Shown: piece by piece, positions 37,813-47,720 of the stretch
Position numbering within the stretch: the first letter of the stretch is position 1
How the letters are laid out: each line of letters starts with the position of its first letter
Origin: Gammaproteobacteria bacterium
GTDB taxonomy: Bacteria > Pseudomonadota > Gammaproteobacteria > UBA6429 > Thiohalophilaceae
Assembly (NCBI GenBank): GCA_029881995.1
Contig: JAOULO010000024.1
Location: 1 to 49,958 of the forward strand
Direction of reading: 5' to 3'
DNA: 49,958 nt
Made by a program: the position numbers and the translations under genes
The notes under the pieces: model-generated
What the model saw: the letters and a program-made list of their open reading frames with translations, nothing else
The model's database searches: none
What the model was told of the DNA's origin: nothing

Positions 37813-40800
37813 TCAGGATTGATGACATGGCGTTTTCTTGGCCTCTGAATCTACAGACTCAGAATTCTTCAAACCTGAAAATTCTGGCATGGATACTCCA
37901 TCCCAGCTAGAAAGCGACAAAGCCTCCTCATCTATATAATAGGAAGGTGTAAAAACCGGGCTTGTTAGTTGGGTGTGGCTATGAATAATAAAACTACTGA
38001 ACTGACCGCCTATGGCTGCACAGTCATTTCTAAATAGGCTCGAAGCATCGAGCATCGACTCCGGTAAAACTGACACCTCAGAATCAAGATCACGGGATGG
38101 AGCATTAATCAGGATTTTCCCATCCAGGCCTAACTTTGAGGAAGCACTGACACTACTGTCTGGAGTAGCTATCAAATTGTTAGCCGTAATGCTGACATTC
38201 CCTCCATCCCCACCATGAGCATCTGCTTTTATCTGGCTGCTTCTTAAGATGAGAATATCAGGTTCAATCATGATATTACCGCCGTTTCCCGTAAGTCCAC
38301 TCACTGCAGCTGTAATAGAACTATGATCTAGGAAAGCATAATTAGCTATGTAAATATTAATATTTCCACCATCAGCCTGGCCTGCCTCAGTACTGATATC
38401 ACTACCAAACAACTCCAAAGTTCCACTACTGACTAGATTGATATCACCCGCATTTCCCATTCCCATGTTACTTGCAGAGATAATGGATCGATTCAGAACA
38501 ATATCGGTCGATTTAATATCTATAGTTCCTCCACTACCTTCACCACCAAAAACCGCTGCATTAATTTCACTATTCGTTAGATAGAGACCTTGTTCGGCAT
38601 TGAGGTTAATATTACCTCCTTCACTCATCACAGACTCACTGGTGATCCTACTACTATCCAGACTAACGTTAGATTTAGCATGTATTAACAAATTACCAGC
38701 CTTACCAATGCTGGTACTGTTCGCAGAGATTTCAGCATTACCTTCCAGAGAAAGTTTGCCAACCAGAATTTCAAGATCACCACCATTACCAACGGTTGAT
38801 GATCGAGTTGTAATAAGCCCCTGATCTCTTAACTCTATTTCATCAGCCTCTATATTGATGTTTCCTCCAGTTCCGCCTGAGTAGGCACCAAATTCCTGAT
38901 AGACTTCTGTAGAAGCGGAAATACGCGATATGCTATCTGTAACAGGATCATAGCCCGCTACATAAATGCGTCCTGCTTTAATATCAATAGAGCCACCGCG
39001 GCCAGTACCGGATGTTTGATTATTTACCTGGGCACCATCAAGGATTTCTAAATTACCAGTTTCAATATTAATATCTCCAGCATCCCCTCCCTGTAAGGCT
39101 GCCACAGCAAAAACACCAGTGAATTCTTCTTCAGGGGAAGGGCCAATAAGCCGAATAGTATCTGCCTTAATAAAAATATCACCGCCTCTACCCATACCAA
39201 AGGCACTTCCAGAGATAACGGCCCCATTGGAAACTTCAATATCCTTTGCCAGAATTGAAATTTTTCCCGAATTACCTATCGTATAGGCATTACCCCAGAC
39301 TCCGACCATTGCGACATCTGTCATGGTCAGTTTTTGTGTCTCTATGTTGACATTACCACCCTGACCACTGGTGAGATAACCTGACATGATAGAAAAGATG
39401 CCTGCTGAGTAACCCATAGCATCAGTTCCTGCTATCTGAATCGAATCAGCTTTAACATTGACATCTCCACCCAGACCATTACCTGAAAATATACTGGCAC
39501 TAAATTGTGCACCATCATAAATTTCAAGATCTTTCACGTTTATATTAATCGAACCTGAATTCCCACCACTTGCTTCACTTGAAACCTGAGATGTAATCCC
39601 TGTCGAGTCACCAGAACCTCCCCGGCTAATAATAAGCTCTGCATGGATATCAATGTCACCGGCATCACCCCTTCCTGATGTCGAGGTTGATATCAGGGAA
39701 GACTGTTCAACACCATAGATAAATAAACCTTGGGTAGTGATATTAATATTGCCACTATTACCGTCGGCCATGGTCTCAGACAAAATCATGGCGCCATTAT
39801 TCAGGGTCAGATTTTCTGTTCTAATATCTATATCGGCACTATTCCCCATACTCAGGGCGTAAGAAGTTATACCGGACTGATTCCAGTCTTTAGATACAGA
39901 AGTTAATTTACCACCTTCCAGTAACAAACTTTGAGCCACAATATTAATTTCACCAGCATTTCCTTGTCCCTCACTGGAAGCATTAATGTATGACCCACCA
40001 TAGGTATTACTGGCAGAGGTTATGCCACTGGTTAATTTCATTTCACCACTTACTTTGATATCGATTGCTTTTGAGGTATGAGCGTTATTACCAGTTGATG
40101 AAGCATCCAGAACGCTGTTTTCCATAACAAAACGACCAGCACGAATATAAATCGTACCAGCTGGATCTCCGCGAGTACTGAGGGTTGCCCCATCATTTAA
40201 ACTGATTTCACCTAACTGAATATTTGTCGTATTAGCATCCGGAGCAGCAAGATCTATTTCACTCTGGCTGGCAACACTAACAAGGTTAATCCTTCCACTA
40301 CTTGCCTGAAGGTTAACTGGATCTGAGTTAAGGTCAATGTCAGCGGTATTTTTTCCATAACCAGTAATCTCAATGTTTCCACCAATAAGAGACAGGGCCT
40401 TACCAGGAGCAACCCTCAACTGACTACTCTGAACCTGAATTGGAGCAATATCACTATCAAGAAAACCAAACGCCGATGGGGCTGATGATGATAATATGAA
40501 GTTATCCGGCTCTTTAAGGTTGGCGGCAAACTTTCCATCTTTGCCCAGTCTGAGATAATCGGCAGTACTGGCATGAAATGAACCGCTGATATCAAGCTTC
40601 GCATTTTCACCAAACACCAAACCAGCAGGATTAATCAACCAGATATTTGCGCCTTCAACAGAACTCCTAATCGTGCCGTTAATATTTGATACATTTCCCC
40701 CTGTCACCCGGCTGATAATATTATTAACAGGAATAGAGCTATTAAAGCTGGCAGATTCGCCTGAAGTTAGATTAAATTCACTGAAGCTATGGAACAAATT

Positions 40801-40977
40801 CTTATTGCTTGAATCAAATTTTCCTTGGTCTGCATCAATCTGATAATTGGGACCTGACAGCGTACAATCAGGTGAACAGGATGACATACTTCCATCATGA
40901 ACGACTTCTGCCCATAGAACAGAAGGTATGAGCGATATGAAGAAAAAATTGATTCTAACTATTCGAATACAATCCAT
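37813..40977 (-). CDS. Two-partner secretion exoprotein TpsA2 (filamentous hemagglutinin N-terminal domain)
   Basis: 1054 residues, a paralogue of TpsA1. The signal peptide ends near SLIPSVLWA. The TPS domain has NLFHSFSEFNLTSGE, NIISRVTGG, INGTIRSS, NIWLINPAGLVFG and DISGSFHASTADYL. The body is a repeat-rich beta-helix. The shared C-terminal block is FRNDCAAIGGQFSSFII, followed by PSYYIDEEAL and a terminal Cys (PCHQS). The N-terminal pair is CSPDC. It lacks its own TpsB, so it probably shares the transporter encoded beyond TpsA1. A 189-bp spacer separates it from TpsA1, so a second promoter is possible. Confidence 0.92.
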   Translation of the reverse strand: MDCIRIVRINFFFISLIPSVLWAEVVHDGSMSSCSPDCTLSGPNYQIDADQGKFDSSNKNLFHSFSEFNLTSGESASFNSSIPVNNIISRVTGGNVSNINGTIRSSVEGANIWLINPAGLVFGENAKLDISGSFHASTADYLRLGKDGKFAANLKEPDNFILSSSAPSAFGFLDSDIAPIQVQSSQLRVAPGKALSLIGGNIEITGYGKNTADIDLNSDPVNLQASSGRINLVSVASQSEIDLAAPDANTTNIQLGEISLNDGATLSTRGDPAGTIYIRAGRFVMENSVLDASSTGNNAHTSKAIDIKVSGEMKLTSGITSASNTYGGSYINASSEGQGNAGEINIVAQSLLLEGGKLTSVSKDWNQSGITSYALSMGNSADIDIRTENLTLNNGAMILSETMADGNSGNINITTQGLFIYGVEQSSLISTSTSGRGDAGDIDIHAELIISRGGSGDSTGITSQVSSEASGGNSGSININVKDLEIYDGAQFSASIFSGNGLGGDVNVKADSIQIAGTDAMGYSAGIFSIMSGYLTSGQGGNVNIETQKLTMTDVAMVGVWGNAYTIGNSGKISILAKDIEVSNGAVISGSAFGMGRGGDIFIKADTIRLIGPSPEEEFTGVFAVAALQGGDAGDINIETGNLEILDGAQVNNQTSGTGRGGSIDIKAGRIYVAGYDPVTDSISRISASTEVYQEFGAYSGGTGGNINIEADEIELRDQGLITTRSSTVGNGGDLEILVGKLSLEGNAEISANSTSIGKAGNLLIHAKSNVSLDSSRITSESVMSEGGNINLNAEQGLYLTNSEINAAVFGGEGSGGTIDIKSTDIVLNRSIISASNMGMGNAGDINLVSSGTLELFGSDISTEAGQADGGNINIYIANYAFLDHSSITAAVSGLTGNGGNIMIEPDILILRSSQIKADAHGGDGGNVSITANNLIATPDSSVSASSKLGLDGKILINAPSRDLDSEVSVLPESMLDASSLFRNDCAAIGGQFSSFIIHSHTQLTSPVFTPSYYIDEEALSLSSWDGVSMPEFSGLKNSESVDSEAKKTPCHQS

Positions 40978-41117
40978 GACATCAGGTAGAACCCCTTAAT
41001 TTATGTTTGGTTATTATTCCCCGATAATTTTTCCGGTGCAAGCAGTTCCTTACTTAAAATTAGAAACCAGAGATAATTGTTTAAACTTCTTCCAACGTTG
41101 AAGTGTAACATTGTAAA

Positions 41118-41134
41118 ATTACATACGGATTACA
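41118..41134 (-). promoter_or_regulatory. 11-bp-spaced direct repeat upstream of TpsA2
   Basis: On the minus strand, TGTAAT-N5-TGTAAT (+ strand ATTACA at 41118-41123 and 41129-41134). The same arrangement occurs before the lipoprotein gene. Direct repeats one helix turn apart are the usual target of OmpR/PhoB-type winged helices, including SARP regulators, and this locus encodes such a protein. The link is an inference. Confidence 0.45.
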
Positions 41135-41231
41135 ATAAATAATCTTCGAAAATAACATAAGGTATAAAAAATTATACAAAAGCTACCGTTCGAACTGATT
41201 CAAATAAAAATTCAAATCATTTCACTGCTCT

Positions 41232-41268
41232 TAAAATAAAGGCGGTCACATTAATTAATGACCACCTT
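41232..41268 (-). terminator. Probable terminator of the lipoprotein gene
   Basis: On the minus strand, stem AAGGTGGTCA / TGACCGCCTT (10 bp with one G-U pair) and a 10-nt loop, followed by a T-rich tail. It is 36 nt past the lipoprotein stop and would separate that transcript from TpsA2. Confidence 0.7.
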
Positions 41269-41304
41269 GTTGAACAACTTTTCCAACACGTATTGCTAAA
41301 TATA

Positions 41305-42081
41305 TTACTCTGGTGGCTCCCAACCACGGTAACATCCAAGTGGTCCTTCTCCACCATAACGACATTGACTGGAACCTCCACTCTTATCACAGTACCAGCA
41401 ACGACCACAATCAGCATCTGTTCCACACTGCTTTGTACTTGAGCTAGATGTGCCACAATAGCTATCATCTACCTCTTTATTAGAGCCATCTATCAGTCTT
41501 TTCATAACATGCCAACCACTGTTAAACCAGTACTGGATTGTGTCTGAATCAGCTACATAAATCATTTCAGCATCCCCCCCTCCTAAAAGTCCAGGTCCTG
41601 AGTCTTTCACACCACCAACAGAAGTTGTCGTTGTATAGTTAAGGTGGATAGTCGGATACGCCTCAAGCCCAGCGTAAGACGTCTTAGTAACATTCCACTT
41701 ACCTTCAGCAAGATAGACAAGTTGCTTACCAGCAACATAATCACTGGTTTCTTCAATGCCTTTCATGCCCCCAGATGGACATATGAAATAATTGGCATGA
41801 ATCCAGGGTGTATTCTTATTTGCACTGCCATAATAGGCCCAGCCACCAACAACCATAGCTTTGCCATAAGCCACAGTATCAGCTGGAGAAGGGCCAGGAT
41901 CATTTGGTACATCTCCACCATCTCCCTGATCTCCATCTCCTTGATCTCCACCTCCTTGATCTCCCTGATTCTCGGTATTATCCGTTGTCGTACCATCTCC
42001 ACCCCCACCTCCACCGCCTCCACAGGCACTAAAGATCGCTAGTGCAACTATAAATAGCAGGTATTTAATATATGATTTCAT
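41305..42081 (-). CDS. Cys-rich lipoprotein with poly-glycine linker
   Basis: About 258 residues from ATG 42081, which has GGAGGG upstream. A lipoprotein signal ends ALAIFSAC, and the lipobox Cys is followed by eight glycines and an acidic G/D/Q-rich linker (repeats around GDQGDG). A globular part of about 180 residues follows, rich in aromatic residues (WAYYGSANKNTPWIHANYF). The C-terminal 45 residues hold eight cysteines (for example CGTDADCGRCWYC), suggesting a disulfide knot. I do not recognise the family. Its position beside TpsA2 and a shared direct-repeat motif suggest it belongs to the surface system. Confidence 0.75.
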   Translation of the reverse strand: MKSYIKYLLFIVALAIFSACGGGGGGGGDGTTTDNTENQGDQGGGDQGDGDQGDGGDVPNDPGPSPADTVAYGKAMVVGGWAYYGSANKNTPWIHANYFICPSGGMKGIEETSDYVAGKQLVYLAEGKWNVTKTSYAGLEAYPTIHLNYTTTTSVGGVKDSGPGLLGGGDAEMIYVADSDTIQYWFNSGWHVMKRLIDGSNKEVDDSYCGTSSSSTKQCGTDADCGRCWYCDKSGGSSQCRYGGEGPLGCYRGWEPPE

Positions 42082-42133
42082 ATTGTTCACCCTCCAGTAA
42101 ATACACATTTCATCCATGTATACACCAGTGAAA

Positions 42134-42150
42134 GTTACATAGAGGTTACA
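42134..42150 (-). promoter_or_regulatory. 11-bp-spaced direct repeat upstream of the lipoprotein gene
   Basis: On the minus strand, TGTAAC-N5-TGTAAC (+ strand GTTACA at 42134-42139 and 42145-42150). A TATACA hexamer, a possible -10, lies about 11 nt downstream. It matches the TpsA2 site at 17 of 21 positions in a wider alignment. Confidence 0.45.
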
Positions 42151-42293
42151 AGTTTTATTTTATAAAACTCTAAACAGATATAAAAATTACGGTTCAGTAA
42201 TAAAAGCTGAGTTATTCCAAATCCTTAAGGCAACGTATGACTTAGTAATAATATTGATTATGTATTTACATTATTAAATCTGCACATGACAAA

Positions 42294-42327
<34 letters not shown>

Positions 42328-42368
42328 TTTTCGCTGTATAAGCGTTTGGGTTTTAGCCAGGGGCCTGA

Positions 42369-44018
<1,650 letters not shown>

Positions 44019-44073
44019 TTAATTCCTCTTTCAATTTAAATATTTTGAATAGCTGTGATAACTCGGTGGCGGC

Positions 44074-44361
44074 TTACTCAACCACACCCATGATGTCTTC
44101 TTCTTTCATGACCAGCAGCTCTTCACCGTCAAGTTTTACCTCGGTGCCAGAATATTTGCCGAACAGGATCTTGTCGCCAGCCTTCACTTCGAGGGGACGA
44201 ACATCACCAGAATCGGTGATCTTGCCGTTACCTACGGCGATGATTTCACCCTGCATGGGTTTTTCGGTCGCAGAATCTGGAATCACGATACCACCGGCAG
44301 TGGTGCGCTCTTCTTCCATGCGACGAACAATCACACGATCATGTAATGGACGGATTTTCAT
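44074..44361 (-). CDS. groS: Co-chaperonin GroES
   Basis: 95 residues, the standard length. The start [14 protein letters not shown] and the mobile loop near [13 protein letters not shown] are typical. The ATG at 44361 has AGGAGAGG upstream and is preferred to an upstream in-frame codon, which gives no family match. It caps GroEL and precedes groL. Control is expected from the sigma-70 promoter and CIRCE at 44446-44499. Confidence 0.98.
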   Translation of the reverse strand: MKIRPLHDRVIVRRMEEERTTAGGIVIPDSATEKPMQGEIIAVGNGKITDSGDVRPLEVKAGDKILFGKYSGTEVKLDGEELLVMKEEDIMGVVE

Positions 44362-44400
44362 ACTTTCCTCTCCTAAAAAGGTTAATAATATCAATCAGTA

Positions 44401-44423
44401 AGGCCAGAATACCTGACTGGCCT
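44401..44423 (-). other. Stem-loop in the groS leader
   Basis: AGGCCAG (44401-44407) and CTGGCCT (44417-44423) form a 7-bp stem with a 9-nt loop, in the transcribed leader between CIRCE and the groS ribosome binding site. It may stabilise the leader; no T-run follows in either direction. Confidence 0.5.
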
Positions 44424-44445
44424 CAAAATTTGTTCAGGTGCCCTG

Positions 44446-44472
44446 TTAGCACTCCTCTTCAATGAGTGCTAA
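44446..44472 (-). promoter_or_regulatory. CIRCE operator (HrcA binding site)
   Basis: A perfect TTAGCACTC-N9-GAGTGCTAA inverted repeat (44446-44454 and 44464-44472). It overlaps the -10 and start region of the groS promoter, so HrcA would block it until heat or misfolded proteins occupy GroEL. Confidence 0.97.
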
Positions 44473-44499
44473 TCATAGCGGGCAAGCTTTGCCTGTCAA
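44472..44499 (-). promoter_or_regulatory. Sigma-70 promoter of groSL
   Basis: On the minus strand, -35 TTGACA (44494-44499), 16-nt spacer, -10 TATGAT (44472-44477). Its -10 abuts CIRCE. No separate sigma-32 site was recognised. Confidence 0.88.
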
Positions 44500-44546
44500 G
44501 TAATAGGGGCGTTCTGTCGGATTTCAAACGAAATAATCAGAAATTT

Positions 44547-44993
44547 TTAGTCTTCGTCGATTTTTTTATAGTCACCATTAAAGGTGTGAGATTGATGTGA
44601 TGACTGTGAGCCAGACTGGCCTTGCATATTTACACTGGCCCAGGTCCCTTGAGTCAAAATCTTCAGTGCCAGATATTGCCTAAATTGGGGAATCAAAATG
44701 GCAAAACCTACTGCATCGGTGAAAAAACCGGGGGTTAATAACAGGGCACCCGCAAACAACAACATGGCCCCTTCAATCATGGGAATTGCCGGTAACTCCC
44801 CCCGTGCCGTAGAGGCCTGCAGCCGATGAATAGTGTTAAGTCCCTGCATTCGCAGCAGGCTGACCCCGATCACAGCGGTTAGTACCACCAGAAATACCGT
44901 CCACAGAGCCCCAATGAGGTCACCGACCTTTAATAAAAGGAATATTTCCAGCAGGGGAACGGTTAAAAATAGAACAACAAATATTCGGAACAT
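44547..44993 (-). CDS. fxsA: FxsA family membrane protein
   Basis: 148 residues, with hydrophobic segments near 5-25, 25-50 and 75-100 and a short hydrophilic tail. The motifs PLLEIFLLLKVGDLIGALWTV and LLTPGFFTDAVGFAILIPQFR are typical of the family. In E. coli FxsA affects exclusion of F-plasmid-restricted phage, but the molecular role is unclear. The start is ATG 44993, with GAGG about 6 nt upstream. It lies upstream of groS on the same strand, a common gammaproteobacterial arrangement. Confidence 0.9.
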   Translation of the reverse strand: MFRIFVVLFLTVPLLEIFLLLKVGDLIGALWTVFLVVLTAVIGVSLLRMQGLNTIHRLQASTARGELPAIPMIEGAMLLFAGALLLTPGFFTDAVGFAILIPQFRQYLALKILTQGTWASVNMQGQSGSQSSHQSHTFNGDYKKIDED

Positions 44994-45085
44994 ACTGAGC
45001 CTCAAGCCAAACTGCGCTTTTGTGTGATTGTTATCGCCATTATACCTTTTGCCCTGTGCGCGGCTATGCTTTATCTTTGCTTCTT

Positions 45086-45415
45086 ATGCCCGAAAACAAC
45101 CCATATCTGATTGTTCTTTGTACATGCCCGGATGAGCAGACCGCCACCGTGATTGCAGACCGGCTGGTAGAGGAAGGGCTGGCGGCCTGTGTGAATATCC
45201 TGCCAGGTATCATGTCGGTCTTTCAGTGGCAGGGGAAAATCGAGCACGATGATGAATATTTGCTGGTAATCAAGACCCAGGAGTCGCGCTATCAGGACCT
45301 GGAAATCATGGTTCAGCAGCTACATCCCTACGAACTTCCTGAGATCATTGCGGTCTCTATCGAACGTGGTTTAAGCGGCTATCTGGAGTGGATAGACCGG
45401 TCAACAGGAAAATAA
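45086..45415 (+). CDS. cutA: Divalent cation tolerance protein CutA
   Basis: 109 residues, the usual size. The protein is a small trimer, named for copper tolerance in E. coli, with a still-debated function. Family motifs include LIVLCTCPDEQTATVIADRLVEEGLAACVNI and the C-terminal HPYELPEIIAVSI. The ATG at 45086 is chosen over an upstream in-frame codon because the extra residues match nothing in the family. It precedes dsbD by 4 nt. Confidence 0.95.
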   Translation: MPENNPYLIVLCTCPDEQTATVIADRLVEEGLAACVNILPGIMSVFQWQGKIEHDDEYLLVIKTQESRYQDLEIMVQQLHPYELPEIIAVSIERGLSGYLEWIDRSTGK

Positions 45416-45419
45416 CAAT

Positions 45420-47702
45420 ATGTCTGATGTAAAAAAACGTTTATCTCTTCTTTTGTTGCTGATCGCAGGTATCTGGAGCCCGTCAGGCCTTGCCAATGAA
45501 GAGCCCCTGATGCCTGATGACGCCTTTGTCTTCACGGCCAAAATGCTTGATGCCAATACCGTGCGTGCTAAATGGCATGTTGTCGATAAATATTATCTCT
45601 ATCGTGACAAAATCAATTTTACCACCGATACCCCAGAAATCAGCCTGGGCCAGTTCACCCTGCCCCCCGGTAAACTCAAGCACGGTATCAAACCCGATGG
45701 CACCGAAGGGGAAGTGGAAACCTACTCTGGCGAAATCGAGATCGATATTCCTATCAAGCGCAATAATGCCTCATTAAGCCAATTCACTTTTATCGCCAAT
45801 TCTCAGGGCTGCGCCGAAATTGGGATCTGTTATCCCCCCCATACACAAAAAGCAATGTTGGAGATTCCAGCAGCTGGTTCAAGTACCACTACCCCACCAG
45901 TTAAAGAAACGAGCGGTAGCGTACTCAACAAACTGTCATCCCTGAGCAGCAGCCTGGGGCTGGGAGGAAATGATGATGTCCTACCTCCCGATGAGGCTTT
46001 CCGGTTGCTGGTGGATACACCTGACGGTAATACCGTGGTCGCTCGCTGGCAAATTGCCGACAAACATTATCTCTATCAGGACAAGTTCAATGTCAAACTG
46101 ATTAATGCCACTGGGGTAAAACTGGTGGACGTGCAAATACCTGATGGCGAGATGAAGGAAGACAAGGTCCTCAATCAGATCCTGCAGGTCTTCCATAACA
46201 GCGCCGAAGCCACGGTAAAGCTGGCCCGAACAAATCCTGACCCCATGAACATTACTCTGGAGTTTACCTACCAGGGCTGTGCTGAAGAGAAAGGGATCTG
46301 CTATCCACCAATTAAAAAAGAAATGGTGGTGACATTACCAACAGCAACTACTGTTGGTGAATTACCTTCTGGCCCAGCAAGTAATGGCGGTGTGGTTTCA
46401 GAACAGGACTCGATCGCCAATGCCCTCAAGACCGGTGGCCTGCTAACCATCATCACCTTTTATGGCTTTGGCCTGTTACTGGCCTTTACCCCTTGTGTCT
46501 TCCCGATGATACCGATTCTGTCGAGTATTATTGTGGGTCAGGGTGAACATCTGACGACCCGTCGTGCCTTCACTATGTCTCTGACCTATGTTCTAGCAAT
46601 GGCCCTGACCTATACCGCTGCCGGGGTATTTGCCGGACTGGCCGGTGAAAACCTCCAGGCAGCCTTCCAGAACCCCTGGGTACTTGGTACTTTTGCCATG
46701 GTATTTGTCCTTCTGTCCCTGTCCATGTTTGGTTTTTATGACCTGCAATTGCCCTCATCCTGGCAAAGCAAACTCACGGAAATCAGTAATAAGCAGCAAG
46801 GGGGATCCCTGGTCGGTGTTGGTATCATGGGCTTCCTGTCTGCCCTTATTGTGGGTCCCTGTGTTGCGGCCCCACTTGCAGGTGCACTCATTTATATAGG
46901 TCAAACCGGTGATGCCGTGCTGGGTGGTTTCGCACTGTTGGCACTGAGCCTTGGCATGGGTACACCACTGGTTGCTATTGGGACTTCGGCCGGTAAGCTC
47001 CTGCCCAGAGCTGGTGGCTGGATGGATGCCGTTAAAGCGGTGTTTGGAGTCATGCTTCTCGCGGTGGCTATCTGGATGCTGGAACGCATCATCCCGGCAC
47101 AAGTGACCATGATGCTATGGGCTGTCCTGCTTATTGTTTCCGCTATTTATCTCAAGGCCCTGGAACCATTAAACATCGAAAGCACCGGGTGGAGTAAATT
47201 CTGGAAGGGTACCGGTCTTATCTTCCTGGTCTATGGCGTATTACTGATGGTTGGGGCTGCGACGGGTGGAAACGATGTCATGCGCCCCCTCCATAACCTG
47301 AGTGCATCGGTAGGTGGTGGTCCGGCACAGGCTGCTCACCTGCCTTTCAAACGCATCAAGAGCGTGGCCGACTTGCAGCGTGAAGTGCAGTCAGCCAGTA
47401 AGCAGGGCAAGCCTGTAATGCTGGATTTTTATGCCGACTGGTGTACCTACTGTAAAGATTATGAAAGAAATGTCTTTCCTGATCCCGGCGTCCAGAAATT
47501 GCTTGCCAATGTGGTATTGCTCCAGGCCGATGTCACCGATAATGACAAGATAGACAAGGAACTGTTAAAACATTTAAGTATCCCAGCACCACCCGCCATT
47601 CTGTTTTTTGATCAAAGTGGCCAGGAACGGCGTGGATTTCGTCTGGTGGGCTTAAAAAATGCACAGGAATTTCGTACTCACGTTGAGAAAGCGATCAAGT
47701 AA
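45420..47702 (+). CDS. dsbD: Thiol:disulfide interchange protein DsbD with duplicated N-terminal domain
   Basis: 760 residues; E. coli DsbD is about 565. After a signal peptide there are two DsbD-alpha domains (about 25-145 and 185-305), each with its Cys pair: C131/C137 in GCAEIGIC and C287/C294 in GCAEEKGIC. Then come about eight membrane segments with FTPCVFPMIP and VGPCVAAPL, the cysteines that carry electrons. A thioredoxin domain at the C-terminus has CTYC (C675/C678). It passes reducing power from cytoplasmic thioredoxin to periplasmic proteins. The next gene is a TlpA-type thioredoxin, a likely partner. Confidence 0.95.
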   Translation: MSDVKKRLSLLLLLIAGIWSPSGLANEEPLMPDDAFVFTAKMLDANTVRAKWHVVDKYYLYRDKINFTTDTPEISLGQFTLPPGKLKHGIKPDGTEGEVETYSGEIEIDIPIKRNNASLSQFTFIANSQGCAEIGICYPPHTQKAMLEIPAAGSSTTTPPVKETSGSVLNKLSSLSSSLGLGGNDDVLPPDEAFRLLVDTPDGNTVVARWQIADKHYLYQDKFNVKLINATGVKLVDVQIPDGEMKEDKVLNQILQVFHNSAEATVKLARTNPDPMNITLEFTYQGCAEEKGICYPPIKKEMVVTLPTATTVGELPSGPASNGGVVSEQDSIANALKTGGLLTIITFYGFGLLLAFTPCVFPMIPILSSIIVGQGEHLTTRRAFTMSLTYVLAMALTYTAAGVFAGLAGENLQAAFQNPWVLGTFAMVFVLLSLSMFGFYDLQLPSSWQSKLTEISNKQQGGSLVGVGIMGFLSALIVGPCVAAPLAGALIYIGQTGDAVLGGFALLALSLGMGTPLVAIGTSAGKLLPRAGGWMDAVKAVFGVMLLAVAIWMLERIIPAQVTMMLWAVLLIVSAIYLKALEPLNIESTGWSKFWKGTGLIFLVYGVLLMVGAATGGNDVMRPLHNLSASVGGGPAQAAHLPFKRIKSVADLQREVQSASKQGKPVMLDFYADWCTYCKDYERNVFPDPGVQKLLANVVLLQADVTDNDKIDKELLKHLSIPAPPAILFFDQSGQERRGFRLVGLKNAQEFRTHVEKAIK

Positions 47703-47720
47703 TCGCATAATGCAGGTTCT

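Larger units (their letters stand above)
40978..41304. other. Intergenic region upstream of TpsA2
   Basis: About 327 AT-rich bases. It contains a terminator for the lipoprotein gene (41232-41268) and an 11-bp-spaced direct repeat (41118-41134). It also holds a short inverted repeat, GTATAA-AAAA-TTATAC, at 41162-41177. No gene was seen in it. Confidence 0.6.

Noticed and set aside
34423-40977. Periodic short repeats in the TpsA genes, first read as a CRISPR-like or satellite array
   Set aside because: They translate in one frame as beta-helix repeats around GGNI/GDI motifs, so they are coding repeats, not a CRISPR array.
41162-41177. Short palindrome GTATAA-AAAA-TTATAC upstream of TpsA2
   Set aside because: It is AT-rich and short, so chance is likely, and no second copy was seen.
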